Source: Actinocrispum wychmicini
GTDB lineage: Bacteria > Actinomycetota > Actinomycetes > Mycobacteriales > Pseudonocardiaceae
Assembly: GCF_004345645.1 (NCBI RefSeq)
Contig: NZ_SLWS01000009.1
Span: 430,248 to 494,247, forward strand
DNA length: 64,000 nt
Reading direction: 5' to 3'
This document shows positions 26,416 through 34,804 of this stretch, piece by piece. Positions within the stretch are counted from its first letter, which is position 1. Each line of letters starts with the position of its first letter. The notes under the pieces are model-generated. The model had not been told where the DNA came from. It did not search any database and was given only the letters and a program-made list of their open reading frames with translations. Position numbers and translations under genes: made by a program.

Positions 26416-26916
26416 ATGAACACCCCGCGAAGCTCCTCGCCGGACCCCGCAGCCGAGAACCCGGCACCGGACCGGCTAGCCATCCACGGCCTGCTGTCGT
26501 ACCGGCTCAGCCGGGTGGCCAACGCGATGTCCCGGAGCGCGGCCCTGCGCTACCGCCGCGAGTTCGACGTCAGCCTCGGCGAATGGCGGACCATCGCGTT
26601 GCTCGGCGCGGACTCGCCGCTGACCCTCAACCGGCTGGCCCGGCTGGCCGCGCTGGACAAGGCGCAGATGAGCCGGGTGGTCGCCAAGCTCACCGAACGC
26701 GGCCTGGTGCTGCGGGAGTACGGCGCGGGCCGGACCACCCAGCTGACCCTGACCCGCAAGGGCGCCGCGCTGTACCGTGGTCTGATCACCGCGGCCAACG
26801 AGCGTGACCAGGCCTTCCTGGTGTGCCTGACCGGCGAGGAACGCGAGGCGCTGAACTCCGCGCTGGACAAGCTGGGCACGCTCGCCCGAGCGCTGGAACG
26901 GGCCGAGGAACGCTAG
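26416..26916 (+). CDS. MarR family transcriptional regulator
   Basis: About 166 residues from ATG 26416; the in-frame ATG at 26368 is less likely because it sits directly on the operator. The winged helix-turn-helix is clear: LSYRLSRVANAMSR dimerisation helix, LGEWRTIALLG, LTLNRLARLAALDKAQMSRVVAKLTERGLV recognition region and a wing around YGAGRTTQLTLTRKG. MarR proteins are usually repressors released by small acids or CoA esters. Identical operator-like palindromes flank the gene on both sides, so it probably controls itself, the leftward amine operon and the rightward acyl-CoA operon. Confidence 0.88.
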   Translation: MNTPRSSSPDPAAENPAPDRLAIHGLLSYRLSRVANAMSRSAALRYRREFDVSLGEWRTIALLGADSPLTLNRLARLAALDKAQMSRVVAKLTERGLVLREYGAGRTTQLTLTRKGAALYRGLITAANERDQAFLVCLTGEEREALNSALDKLGTLARALERAEER

Positions 26917-26917
26917 C

Positions 26918-26934
26918 TGTTGACATTATCAACA
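26918..26934. promoter_or_regulatory. MarR-type operator 2 and rightward promoter
   Basis: A perfect palindrome TGTTGA-N5-TCAACA, two bases after the marR stop codon and 45 bases before the HMG-CoA lyase-like start. It contains TTGACA on the plus strand, a consensus -35. A -10 is less clear (GACACG 16 bases downstream). It shares half-sites and spacing with the 26350-26366 site, implying one regulator for both operons. Confidence 0.68.
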
Positions 26935-26979
26935 CCGTTCTGACACGCTCGTCGGCATCGTCGCCGTCGGAAGGTGGGA

Positions 26980-27921
26980 ATGGTGGCCGACCGTGTCACG
27001 CTCTGCGAGTGCTTCGCCCGCGACGGGTTGCAGCACGAGCCGGAGTTCGTTCCCACCGACACCAAGGTGTCCACAGTCGACTCCTTTGTGGCGGCGGGGT
27101 TCCGCCGGATCGAGGCGACCAGCTACAGCCATCCGGACCGGGTGCCCGCGTTCCGGGACGCCAGCGAACTGCTGGCCAAGGTGCCCCGCGCGGACGGGGT
27201 CGCGTACAAGGCGACCTGCCCGAATCCCCGTGCGGTGCAACGGGCCCTGGCGGACCTGGACGCCGGGCACGGCGCCGACGAACTGAGCCTGCTCGTCTCG
27301 GCCACCGAGGCGCACACCGAGCGGAATCTGCGCACCACCCGCGCCCGGCAGTGGGCGAACGTCACCGAGATGGCGCGTCTGGCCGGCGGCCGTTTCTCGT
27401 TGGTAGGCGTCATCTCCATGGCGTTGGGCTGTCCGTTCGAGGGACGGGTCGATCCGGGTCTGGTGGCCGAGGACTTCGGCCGGTTCGCGGATCTGGGCGT
27501 CACGCTGGTGACCATCGGTGACACGACCGGGCTGGGCACACCGGCCACGGTCGGCCCCCTGTTCGCGCGGCTGGCGGCGGAGTATCCGGACGTGCCCGCG
27601 GTGGCGCATTTCCACAACACCCGGGGAACCGCGCTGGCGAACTGCGTCGCCGCCCTGGACGCCGGCTGCCGGTTCTTCGACAGCGCGTTCGGCGGCGTCG
27701 GCGGGCACCCGGCGAAGATCGGCTACGGCACCGGGATGACCGGCAACACCTGCACCGAGGACCTGGTGAACCTGCTGGAGACGACGGGTGTGGCCACCGG
27801 ACTGGACCTGGACCTGGTGCTGGCCGCGTCCGCCCGCTGTGAGCAGGCCTTGGGCCGGCCGTTGCACAGCATGGTGGCCAGAGCCGGGTTCGGCCTGCTG
27901 CCCGAGGGGGTTTCGCTGTGA
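26980..27921 (+). CDS. HMG-CoA lyase-like aldolase
   Basis: About 313 residues, ATG 26980 preceded by GGAAGGTGG (a GTG two codons earlier is possible). The DRE-TIM fold is shown by CECFARDGLQ (family: xxxRDGLQ), the metal site VAHFHNTRGTALAN and the conserved FGGVGGHPAKIG; the usual lyase motif GGCPY(A/S) has no cysteine and reads GVGGHP. Such enzymes cleave or form C-C bonds between acyl-CoA and keto acids. It is the first gene of the six-gene acyl-CoA operon downstream of the second MarR operator. Substrate could be HMG-CoA or a related 3-hydroxyacyl-CoA. Confidence 0.83.
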   Translation: MVADRVTLCECFARDGLQHEPEFVPTDTKVSTVDSFVAAGFRRIEATSYSHPDRVPAFRDASELLAKVPRADGVAYKATCPNPRAVQRALADLDAGHGADELSLLVSATEAHTERNLRTTRARQWANVTEMARLAGGRFSLVGVISMALGCPFEGRVDPGLVAEDFGRFADLGVTLVTIGDTTGLGTPATVGPLFARLAAEYPDVPAVAHFHNTRGTALANCVAALDAGCRFFDSAFGGVGGHPAKIGYGTGMTGNTCTEDLVNLLETTGVATGLDLDLVLAASARCEQALGRPLHSMVARAGFGLLPEGVSL

Positions 27922-28640
27922 CCGTACTGCTGAGCGAGGACCGTGGCGCGGTCCGTGTGCTGCGGATGAACCGTCCACGCAAGCACAACGCGCTCAACAC
28001 CGAACTGACCGCGGCGCTGTTGGACGCGATGCTCGCCGCGGACGCCGACGAGTCGGTCCGCGCGGTGGTGCTGGCCGGCGAAGGGCCGAGCTTCTGTGCC
28101 GGCGCCGACATCACCGAGTTCGCCGACCTGACCCCGGACAACCAGGCCGCCGTGCTGCACCGGGCCGAGTTGACCGCCCGCACCCAGGCACTGCCGCAGC
28201 AACTGCGCAAGCCGATCGTGTCAGTGGTGTGGGGCGCCGCGCTCGGCGGCGGCGCCGGGCTCGCCATCGGCTGCGACATGATGGTGGTGACCGCCGACGT
28301 CCGGTTCGGCTATCCCGAGCTGCGGCACTCGATCGTGCCGGCGATCGTGATGACCGGCCTGCAGCGGCAGATCGGCCGCAAGCTGGCCTTCGAGATGATC
28401 AGCCACGGCCGGCTGCTCGACAGTGCCGAACTGGTCGGGATCGGCCTGGCCAACCGCCTGGTCGACCGGGAGCAGGCGCTCGACGAGGGGGTCGAGATCG
28501 CGACCCGGTGGGCGGCGGCCGCCCCGATGGCGATGGCCGCGACCAAGGACCTGTTCTACCGGGTCGCGGACCTGCCGGTGGACCAGGCCATGCGGGCGGG
28601 CCGTGACGTCAACGCGATCATGCGCGGATTCCGGGGCTGA
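27918..28640 (+). CDS. Enoyl-CoA hydratase/isomerase
   Basis: A 240-residue crotonase-fold protein. The oxyanion-hole segments are FCAGADITEFADL and VWGAALGGGAGLAIGCD, with MNRPRKHNAL near the N-terminus. The start overlaps the lyase-like stop by 4 bases (GTGA) and its own stop overlaps the next start (TGATG). It hydrates or isomerises an unsaturated acyl-CoA in the pathway; a second family member is encoded two genes later. Confidence 0.9.
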   Translation: MTVLLSEDRGAVRVLRMNRPRKHNALNTELTAALLDAMLAADADESVRAVVLAGEGPSFCAGADITEFADLTPDNQAAVLHRAELTARTQALPQQLRKPIVSVVWGAALGGGAGLAIGCDMMVVTADVRFGYPELRHSIVPAIVMTGLQRQIGRKLAFEMISHGRLLDSAELVGIGLANRLVDREQALDEGVEIATRWAAAAPMAMAATKDLFYRVADLPVDQAMRAGRDVNAIMRGFRG

Positions 28641-29845
28641 TGCGGGTGCGACCACTGTCTGGGATCACCGTGCTCGACTTCTCCCGTGTCCTCGCCGGCC
28701 CGATGGCCACCCAGGTCCTCGCCGAGCTCGGCGCGGACGTGATCAAAGTGGAGCGACCCGGCGCCGGCGACGAGTCCCGGGGCATGCAACCGGTGTTGCC
28801 CAGCGGGGAAAGCGCCTACTACTTCGCCTTCAACCGGGGCAAGCGATCGGTGGCACTGGACCTGAAGTCCGAAGGCGGCCGGCGGCTCGCCCGCGACCTG
28901 GCCGCAACGGTCGACGTGGTGGTGGAGAACTTCCTGCCCGGCGGAATGGACCGGCTCGGCCTGGGCTACCGGACGCTGTCGGCGGCCAACCCCGGTCTGG
29001 TGTACGTGTCCTGCACGGGTTTCGGGCAAAACGGGCCGTACGCGAACCGGAAGGGTTACGACACCGTGTTCCAGGCGTTGTCCGGTCTGATGTCCCTCAC
29101 GGGGCACCCGGACGCGCCGCCCGCCAAGGCGGGGATTCCGGTGGCGGACATGACTTCCGGGCTGTGGATCGCGATCGCCGCGCTCACCGGACTCGTCGGG
29201 CGGGGCACCTCAGGCCGAGGCACGCACGTCGATCTGTCCATGATGGACGTCCAGGTCAGCCTGCTCGCCCTGGCCGCGGCCCGGTTGTTCGCCCTGGACG
29301 AGGATCCCGCCCGGACCGGCACCGAGCATCCAGGACGCGTACCTTCGGCGGCGTTGCGTTGCGCGGACGGCCGATGGCTGCACATCAGCTGCAGTGACCA
29401 GCACTGGTTACCGCTGTGCGAAGCGCTCGGAGCGTCGGAACTGGCCGAGGATCCCGCGCTCCGCAGCAACGCAGGTCGACTGGCTCAGCGCGACCGGGTG
29501 ATGTCCGCGCTGGCCGCCGCGTTCGCGACGCGGCCACAGGCTGAACTGGCCGCTGCCCTGCGCGCGGCCGGGGTGCCGACCGGCGAGGTGAACACGGTAC
29601 GGGAGATCCTGGCCGACGAGAACACTGTGGCCCGTGGCATGGTCGGCAGCTTCGAACATCCCGCGGCCGGGTCCTTCCCCGCGTTGCGCACTCCACTTCG
29701 GATGTCCGATGTGGACTCATTTGAAGCGGCGCCGCTGGGGACGCCGCCAAGGCTGGGCGCGGACACCGAGGCGGTGCTTCGGGACCGGCTGGGGTTGGGC
29801 CAGAACGAGATCGACGCGCTGCGCCAAGAAGGGGCGATCGGATGA
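28640..29845 (+). CDS. Class III (CaiB/BaiF) CoA-transferase
   Basis: A 401-residue family III CoA-transferase. The opening ITVLDFSRVLAGPMATQVLAELGADVIKVE carries the conserved Arg/Gly region, and the catalytic-type Asp is expected in the segment around GLMSLTGHPDAPP. It moves CoA between a carboxylic acid and an acyl-CoA such as succinyl-CoA. TGATG overlap with the preceding hydratase and ATGA with the following one. In combination with the lyase-like enzyme it suggests catabolism of a branched or dicarboxylic acid. Confidence 0.9.
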   Translation: MRVRPLSGITVLDFSRVLAGPMATQVLAELGADVIKVERPGAGDESRGMQPVLPSGESAYYFAFNRGKRSVALDLKSEGGRRLARDLAATVDVVVENFLPGGMDRLGLGYRTLSAANPGLVYVSCTGFGQNGPYANRKGYDTVFQALSGLMSLTGHPDAPPAKAGIPVADMTSGLWIAIAALTGLVGRGTSGRGTHVDLSMMDVQVSLLALAAARLFALDEDPARTGTEHPGRVPSAALRCADGRWLHISCSDQHWLPLCEALGASELAEDPALRSNAGRLAQRDRVMSALAAAFATRPQAELAAALRAAGVPTGEVNTVREILADENTVARGMVGSFEHPAAGSFPALRTPLRMSDVDSFEAAPLGTPPRLGADTEAVLRDRLGLGQNEIDALRQEGAIG

Positions 29846-30585
29846 CCGACGTGCTGGTCGAGATCACGGACGGGGTGGCGAGCGTGGTGCTCAACCGGCC
29901 ACGCGCCCGCAACGGTGTGAACCTGGCGATGTGTCTGGCGCTGCGGGAGGCGTTCGAGCAGTTGGACTCGGACGACAGTGTCCGGGTGGTGCTGGTCCGG
30001 GCGCGTGGGCCGGTGTTCTGTGCCGGCGCTGACCTCAAGGAGCGGGTCGGCCGGGACGCGTCGTGGGTGCGGCGCAGGCGGCAGGCGTCGTTCGCCGCGT
30101 ACGAGGCGATCGAACGGTGTGCCAAGCCGGTGGTGGCGCTGGTGCAGGGCCCGGTGGTCGGCTCAGGCGGCGAGATCGCGATGAGTTGCGACTTCGTGAT
30201 CGCGGTGAGGACCGCGACGTTCCGGTTCCCGGAGCCGCATTGGGGCACGGTCGGCGCCACCCAGCGGTTGCAGCGGGTGATCGGCCGGCAGCGCGCCAAG
30301 GAGTTGCTGTTCACCAACCGGGAGATGCCCGCCGACGAGGCGTACCGGGTCGGGTTGGTGGCGCGCCTGGTCGAACCGGACCAACTGGACGACGTCGGCG
30401 CGGACGTGGCCGCCGCCATCGCCAAGGCGCCGCCGCTCGCGATCGCGTTGACCAAACAAGCCGTCGACCTTGGCTCAGAGACCGATTTGGACCGTGGCAT
30501 TAGGATCGAGATGGCCGCGATCGAACGCAATCTGGCCGACGGCGGCTGGCGCGACGGCGTGGCCCAGTTCGACCGGGAGGCTTGA
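29842..30585 (+). CDS. Enoyl-CoA hydratase/isomerase (second)
   Basis: A 247-residue crotonase family member, LNRPRARNGVN at the N-terminus, FCAGADLKERVGRD and VQGPVVGSGGEIAMSCD for the oxyanion hole, and FPEPHWGTVGATQRLQRVIG. It is clearly different from the first hydratase, so the two probably act at separate steps. Coupled by ATGA upstream and TGATG downstream. Confidence 0.9.
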   Translation: MTDVLVEITDGVASVVLNRPRARNGVNLAMCLALREAFEQLDSDDSVRVVLVRARGPVFCAGADLKERVGRDASWVRRRRQASFAAYEAIERCAKPVVALVQGPVVGSGGEIAMSCDFVIAVRTATFRFPEPHWGTVGATQRLQRVIGRQRAKELLFTNREMPADEAYRVGLVARLVEPDQLDDVGADVAAAIAKAPPLAIALTKQAVDLGSETDLDRGIRIEMAAIERNLADGGWRDGVAQFDREA

Positions 30586-32174
30586 TGCAGCTCGACCTGG
30601 CCGGCGTCTGCCCGCTCACCACCGAGGCGGCACTGCGCCGCGCCGCGACCATCGCACCTGATGTAGAGGCAGTGGTAACGGCCCAGAGCCGAATGACATT
30701 CGGCGAACTGGCCGACGAGGTGAATCAGATTCGGTCCGCTCTGGCTGCGGCGGGGATCGCGCGAGGCGACCACGTCGGCATCTGCGTGGGCAACGGGCCG
30801 CGGTGGGTCGCGCTGTTCCTGGCGATCGGTTCGCTCGGCGCGGTGTCGGTGCCGGTCAACACCCGGCTGCGGGCCGACGAGTTCGGCTACGTGCTGCGGC
30901 AGTCCAGGGTGAAGTTCCTGGTCCTGGCCGACCGGCTGCTGACCGTCGACCTGGCCGCGATGCTGCGGGAAGCATGCCCGGCCGTGGACACCGAACTGCC
31001 CGATCCACGGCTGCCCGACCTGCGGCGAGTGGTGGTGATCGGCGCGGACGTCCCGGCCGGCGCCGGCTCGTGGGAGCACTTCCTGGCCGCCGGGATCGAC
31101 CCGGTGCCAGCGGACTGCACCCCGGACGACGTGCTGCTGGTGCAGTACACCTCCGGCACCACCTCGTATCCCAAGGGCGTGCTGTTGACCCACCGCAGCA
31201 TGTGCGCGAACGGCTTCTTCTCCGGCGGCCGGTTGGGGCTGCGGATCGGTGACCGGTTCCACAGCGCGCGGCCGTTCTTCCACGTCGCGGGAACGACATT
31301 GTCGATCCTGTCGTGCCTTCAGCACGTGGCGACGCTGGTGGCGATGGAACGGTTCGAGCCGGGTGAGGCGCTGCGGCTGTTCGAGGCCGAACGCTGCACG
31401 CATTTCTCCGGCAACGACACGATCGCCTTGATGCTGCTCAATCATCCGGACCGGACACGGCGCAACCTGGTGCTGCGCGGGGCGTGGCTGGCCGCGTCGC
31501 CCGCGATCGTCCGGCGAGCGATCGACGAGCTCGGGGCACGGGAGTGCGTGGTCGGCTACGGGCTGTCCGAGGCGTCGCCGAACGTGGCCCAGTCGGCCTG
31601 GTGGGAGCCGGAGGAGATTCGGGCGGCGGCCCGGATGCGGCCCGAGCCAGGCGTCGAAGTCCGGATCCAGTCGTCCGGTGTGGACTCGTCGGGCGAGATC
31701 CTGGTGCGTGGCTGGAACGTGATGCTCGGCTACTACGACCTGCCGGACGACACCGCGGCGGCGTTGGACGCGGACGGCTGGCTGCACACCGGCGACCTGG
31801 GCCGGCTGGGCGACGACGGCAGGCTGGAGTTCCTCGGCCGGATCAAGGAGATCATCCGGGTCGGCGGTGAGAACGTGGCGCCGGCCGAGGTGGAGAACGT
31901 GCTGCACCAGCATCCGGAGATCCGGCAGGCGGTGGTCGTCGGTGTACCCGACCCGCGCCTGGTCGAGGTGCCGTTCGCCTTCGTGGTGCTCAAGGACCAC
32001 GGCGCCGCCACCCCGGCCGAACTGCTGGACTGGGCCCGGCAGCGGCTCGCCGGGTTCAAGGTGCCCCGGGGCCTGCACCTGGTCGACGGGTTCGAACAGT
32101 TCGGCATGACCGCGAGCGCCAAAGTGCAGAAGCGGCATCTGGCCGACCACGCGGCACGGCTGCTCGCCCAATGA
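30585..32174 (+). CDS. Acyl-CoA synthetase (AMP-binding)
   Basis: About 529 residues from ATG 30585 (TGATG overlap). The P-loop-like motif YTSGTTSYPKG, GYGLSEASP, the ribose-binding DGWLHTGDLG and the catalytic lysine region near the C-terminus (MTASAKVQKR) define the ANL superfamily. It activates a free carboxylic acid with ATP and CoA and so could feed the hydratases. An acid produced by the aldehyde dehydrogenase of the divergent operon is a natural candidate substrate (inference). Confidence 0.9.
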   Translation: MQLDLAGVCPLTTEAALRRAATIAPDVEAVVTAQSRMTFGELADEVNQIRSALAAAGIARGDHVGICVGNGPRWVALFLAIGSLGAVSVPVNTRLRADEFGYVLRQSRVKFLVLADRLLTVDLAAMLREACPAVDTELPDPRLPDLRRVVVIGADVPAGAGSWEHFLAAGIDPVPADCTPDDVLLVQYTSGTTSYPKGVLLTHRSMCANGFFSGGRLGLRIGDRFHSARPFFHVAGTTLSILSCLQHVATLVAMERFEPGEALRLFEAERCTHFSGNDTIALMLLNHPDRTRRNLVLRGAWLAASPAIVRRAIDELGARECVVGYGLSEASPNVAQSAWWEPEEIRAAARMRPEPGVEVRIQSSGVDSSGEILVRGWNVMLGYYDLPDDTAAALDADGWLHTGDLGRLGDDGRLEFLGRIKEIIRVGGENVAPAEVENVLHQHPEIRQAVVVGVPDPRLVEVPFAFVVLKDHGAATPAELLDWARQRLAGFKVPRGLHLVDGFEQFGMTASAKVQKRHLADHAARLLAQ

Positions 32175-33151
32175 GGATCAGCACGCGGGTCACCGAGCTG
32201 GTCGGGATCGACCTGCCGATCGTGCAGGCCGGGATGTCCTGGGTGTCGTCGGCCGCGCCGCTGCCGGTGGCGGTGTCGTCGGCGGGCGGGCTCGGAGTGG
32301 TCGCCGCGGGCCCGATGCGTCTGCCGGACCTGAGCCGGGTCATCGACGAGGTGCGCGACGGCACGGACCGGCCGTTCGCGGTGAACCTGCCGCTGTACCG
32401 GAAAGGCGCCGACGAGGTGATCGACCTGCTGGTGGCCAAGCGTCCACCGGTGGTGATCGCCTCGCAGGGCGGGCCTCGCCGGTATCTGGCGCGGCTGCAC
32501 GACGTGGGCACGGTCTGCTTGCATGTGGTGGCCGGCACCGAACACGCGCACAAGGCCGCCGAGGCCGGTGTGGACGGTCTGGTGGTGGTCGGCGCCGAGG
32601 CCGGCGGGCACCCGCCACCGAGTCAGGTGTCCACTCTGGTCCTGCTGCGCGCGGTCACCGCCGCGGTGCCGGAGCTGCCAGTGGTCGCGTCCGGCGGGTT
32701 CGCCGACGGCGCCGGGCTGGCCGCCGCGTTGGCGCTCGGCGCGGGCGCCGTGCAGTTCGGCACCAGGTTCCTGCTCAGTGCCGAGGCGAACGTGCACCCG
32801 GCCTATCAGGACGCGGTGCTGCGGGCCGGCGTCGCCGACACCCGGCTGGTCGGCCGTGGGCTGGGCCCGGTGCGCACCCTGGTCAACGACTTCGCCGAGC
32901 GGATGGCGAAGCTGGAGGAGACCGGAGCCGACCTGGAGACCCGGCGGGCCGAGTTCACCAGGGCGACCCTGCGGATGGCCGCCCGCGACGGCGACGTGGC
33001 GCTGGGCAAGGTGGAGGCCGGCCAGTCCGCCGGTCTGGTCGACTCGATCCGGCCCGCAGCGGAGATCGTCCGCCGGCTGGCGGAGGAGTACACGGCGGCC
33101 GTGGCCGGGCTGCCAGCCACGATCGTCGACACCGCGTTGCCGTCCGCCTGA
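32171..33151 (+). CDS. Nitronate monooxygenase-like FMN protein
   Basis: A 326-residue TIM-barrel flavoprotein of the nitronate monooxygenase / 2-nitropropane dioxygenase family. It shows IVQAGMSWVSSAAPLPVAVSSAGGLG, the phosphate-binding GVDGLVVVGAEAGGHP and ALGAGAVQFGTRFLLS. In acyl-CoA clusters family members often behave as FabK-like enoyl reductases rather than nitronate oxidases. ATGA overlap with the synthetase. Last gene of the operon, followed by the hairpin at 33172-33212. Confidence 0.87.
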   Translation: MRISTRVTELVGIDLPIVQAGMSWVSSAAPLPVAVSSAGGLGVVAAGPMRLPDLSRVIDEVRDGTDRPFAVNLPLYRKGADEVIDLLVAKRPPVVIASQGGPRRYLARLHDVGTVCLHVVAGTEHAHKAAEAGVDGLVVVGAEAGGHPPPSQVSTLVLLRAVTAAVPELPVVASGGFADGAGLAAALALGAGAVQFGTRFLLSAEANVHPAYQDAVLRAGVADTRLVGRGLGPVRTLVNDFAERMAKLEETGADLETRRAEFTRATLRMAARDGDVALGKVEAGQSAGLVDSIRPAAEIVRRLAEEYTAAVAGLPATIVDTALPSA

Positions 33152-33171
33152 ACCGCCCGGTCGCTTGTCGC

Positions 33172-33212
33172 AGCTGCATGACGGCCACGATGGCGCGGCC
33201 AGTCATGCAGCT
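33172..33212. terminator. Bidirectional terminator hairpin
   Basis: AGCTGCATGACGGCC (33172-33186) pairs with GGCCAGTCATGCAGCT (33197-33212) with one extra base and a 10-base loop. It lies between the convergent nitronate monooxygenase-like and TetR genes and overlaps the last codons of the TetR gene. Confidence 0.7.
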
Positions 33213-33703
33213 CTCCGGGACGTACTGTCCACTGTGGACTCCAGACCACGTTTCAGCGCCGCGAGGACCCGCTCCACGGCAGCGTCCTTCATGGCCTGTG
33301 GCCAGGACCTGAGCGGACCAGCCAGCAACACGGCGAGTCCGTGCACCGACGACCACGCGCCCACATCATCGAGGTCATGCACATTGACCGGCTCGGCGAT
33401 CGTTCGGAACAATCCCGGCTCGGCCGCCGCGAACCGGACGTACTCGCGGGCGACAACCCACAGGTCGCGCGCGTCCCGGGTGGCGTTGGTCAAACGCTGA
33501 ACCACCTGCTCCCGCACGGCCGACACCAACTCGTCGCGATCGGCGAAATGCCGGTACACGGCCGGTGGTGTCACGCCGGTGGCACGAGCGGCGGCGCGAA
33601 TGGTGATCGCATCCGGGCCGTCGGCCGCGGCGAGCTCGACGGCCGCGGCGATCAACGCGTTGCGTAGGTCGCCGTGGTGGTAACCACTTTTGGCCGTCGT
33701 CAC
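33203..33703 (-). CDS. TetR family transcriptional regulator
   Basis: A 166-residue regulator from GTG 33703. The N-terminal helix-turn-helix reads YHHGDLRNALIAAAVELAAADG then AAARATGVTPPAVYRHFADRDELVSAV, typical of TetR proteins with a WHG-type ligand domain (YVRFAAAEPGLFR). It is short for the family but complete. It lies 10 bases beyond the MetE-like gene stop, in the same direction, so it may share that transcript. Target unknown. Confidence 0.88.
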   Translation of the reverse strand: MTTAKSGYHHGDLRNALIAAAVELAAADGPDAITIRAAARATGVTPPAVYRHFADRDELVSAVREQVVQRLTNATRDARDLWVVAREYVRFAAAEPGLFRTIAEPVNVHDLDDVGAWSSVHGLAVLLAGPLRSWPQAMKDAAVERVLAALKRGLESTVDSTSRRAA

Positions 33704-33713
33704 GGGCTCGCCG

Positions 33714-34763
33714 TCAGTTCAGCATGTCTTCGGCCAGCTTCGTGCCGGACACCCGGGCCGCGATCTTGGCGAACGCGATGTCCCGGGACGTCGAAGTGTC
33801 ATCGGCGAACGGGGAGAAGCCGCAGTCGTCGCAAGTCCCCAGGCGGTCGGCGGGAATGTACTCCGCGGCCAGCAAGATCCGGTCGCGAACAGTTTCCGGG
33901 GTTTCCACCGCGGGGTTGATCGGGTCGATGACACCGATGAAGACGCGGTGTTCCGGCTTCGCGTGGTCCCTGATGACCGCCAGCGCCGCCGACGGGTTCT
34001 CCTCGCTCGCCATCTGAACGAAGAACCGGCCCGCACGCAGTTCGAACAGGGACGGGAGCAGCCCGGCGTAGTCCACATCGAGGCTGTGCGCGGAATCCTG
34101 GTCACCGCCGGGACACGTGTGCACGCCGATCCGCTGCCGCTCCTCAGGTGTGAACCTGTCCAGGACACGGTTGTTGAGCTCGACGAAGGACCGCAGCAAG
34201 CCGCCGGACGGGTCGAGTTTCAGCGAAAGCCGCCCTTCGGTGAAGTCGATCTGCACGCTGTCCGCGCCCGCGTCCAGGCTCCGGCGGATGTCGGCGGCGG
34301 CTTCGTCCACCAGGTCCTCGACGAACGCGTCCCGGGAGTACCCGTCCAGTTCGTCCGCCGGGTAGATCAGGCTCACCGCCGACGCGGCGATCACCGGTTG
34401 CTTGATCGGCCGGTCCGTGTGGCGACGGGCCGCGGTGAAGTACTGGTCAGCGTATGTCTGGTAACGGAACGGGCCCGCGGTGAGGCGCGGGAGTTGTCGA
34501 GTGTGTCCGTCCTCGAACGGGATGACGACACCGTCCGGCGCGAGAGCGCCAAAGCCCGCCAACGGATACGTGGCGAAACTCGGCTTCGACTGTTCGCCGT
34601 CGGTGACAACCGGAGAGCCGGTCTCCGCGAAGGCCGCGATGGTCTCCGCGACCGCGCGTTCCTGCAGGCCGGCCAACTCGTCGACGCCGGCCTGCCGTTG
34701 CAAGGCTTCGACGAGGTACTGGGGGCGGGGAATGCTGCCGATCGGCTCGGTCGGAATGATCAT
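33714..34763 (-). CDS. Core MetE-like (cobalamin-independent methionine synthase C-terminal) protein
   Basis: About 349 residues from ATG 34763, with GGAG 7 bases upstream. The protein corresponds to the C-terminal barrel of MetE alone. It keeps PIGSIPRP at the start, GEQSKPSF, the zinc-type His/Cys pair GVHTCPGG and a second Cys in TCDDCGFSPF. Members transfer methyl or alkyl groups to or from thiols, including in coenzyme M or sulfur-metabolite pathways, and many single-domain forms have unknown substrates. It is followed by the TetR gene and preceded by an MFS transporter gene, so it may handle an imported compound. Confidence 0.8.
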   Translation of the reverse strand: MIIPTEPIGSIPRPQYLVEALQRQAGVDELAGLQERAVAETIAAFAETGSPVVTDGEQSKPSFATYPLAGFGALAPDGVVIPFEDGHTRQLPRLTAGPFRYQTYADQYFTAARRHTDRPIKQPVIAASAVSLIYPADELDGYSRDAFVEDLVDEAAADIRRSLDAGADSVQIDFTEGRLSLKLDPSGGLLRSFVELNNRVLDRFTPEERQRIGVHTCPGGDQDSAHSLDVDYAGLLPSLFELRAGRFFVQMASEENPSAALAVIRDHAKPEHRVFIGVIDPINPAVETPETVRDRILLAAEYIPADRLGTCDDCGFSPFADDTSTSRDIAFAKIAARVSGTKLAEDMLN

Positions 34764-34804
34764 GTGCCGCTCCAAAGGGGAATCGCGGGACGGATCTCAA
34801 CTCG

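Noticed and set aside
29385..32171. Minus-strand open frame of 928 codons opposite the acyl-CoA operon
   Set aside because: Antisense artefact of high GC; the plus strand has four overlapping enzymes with conserved motifs.
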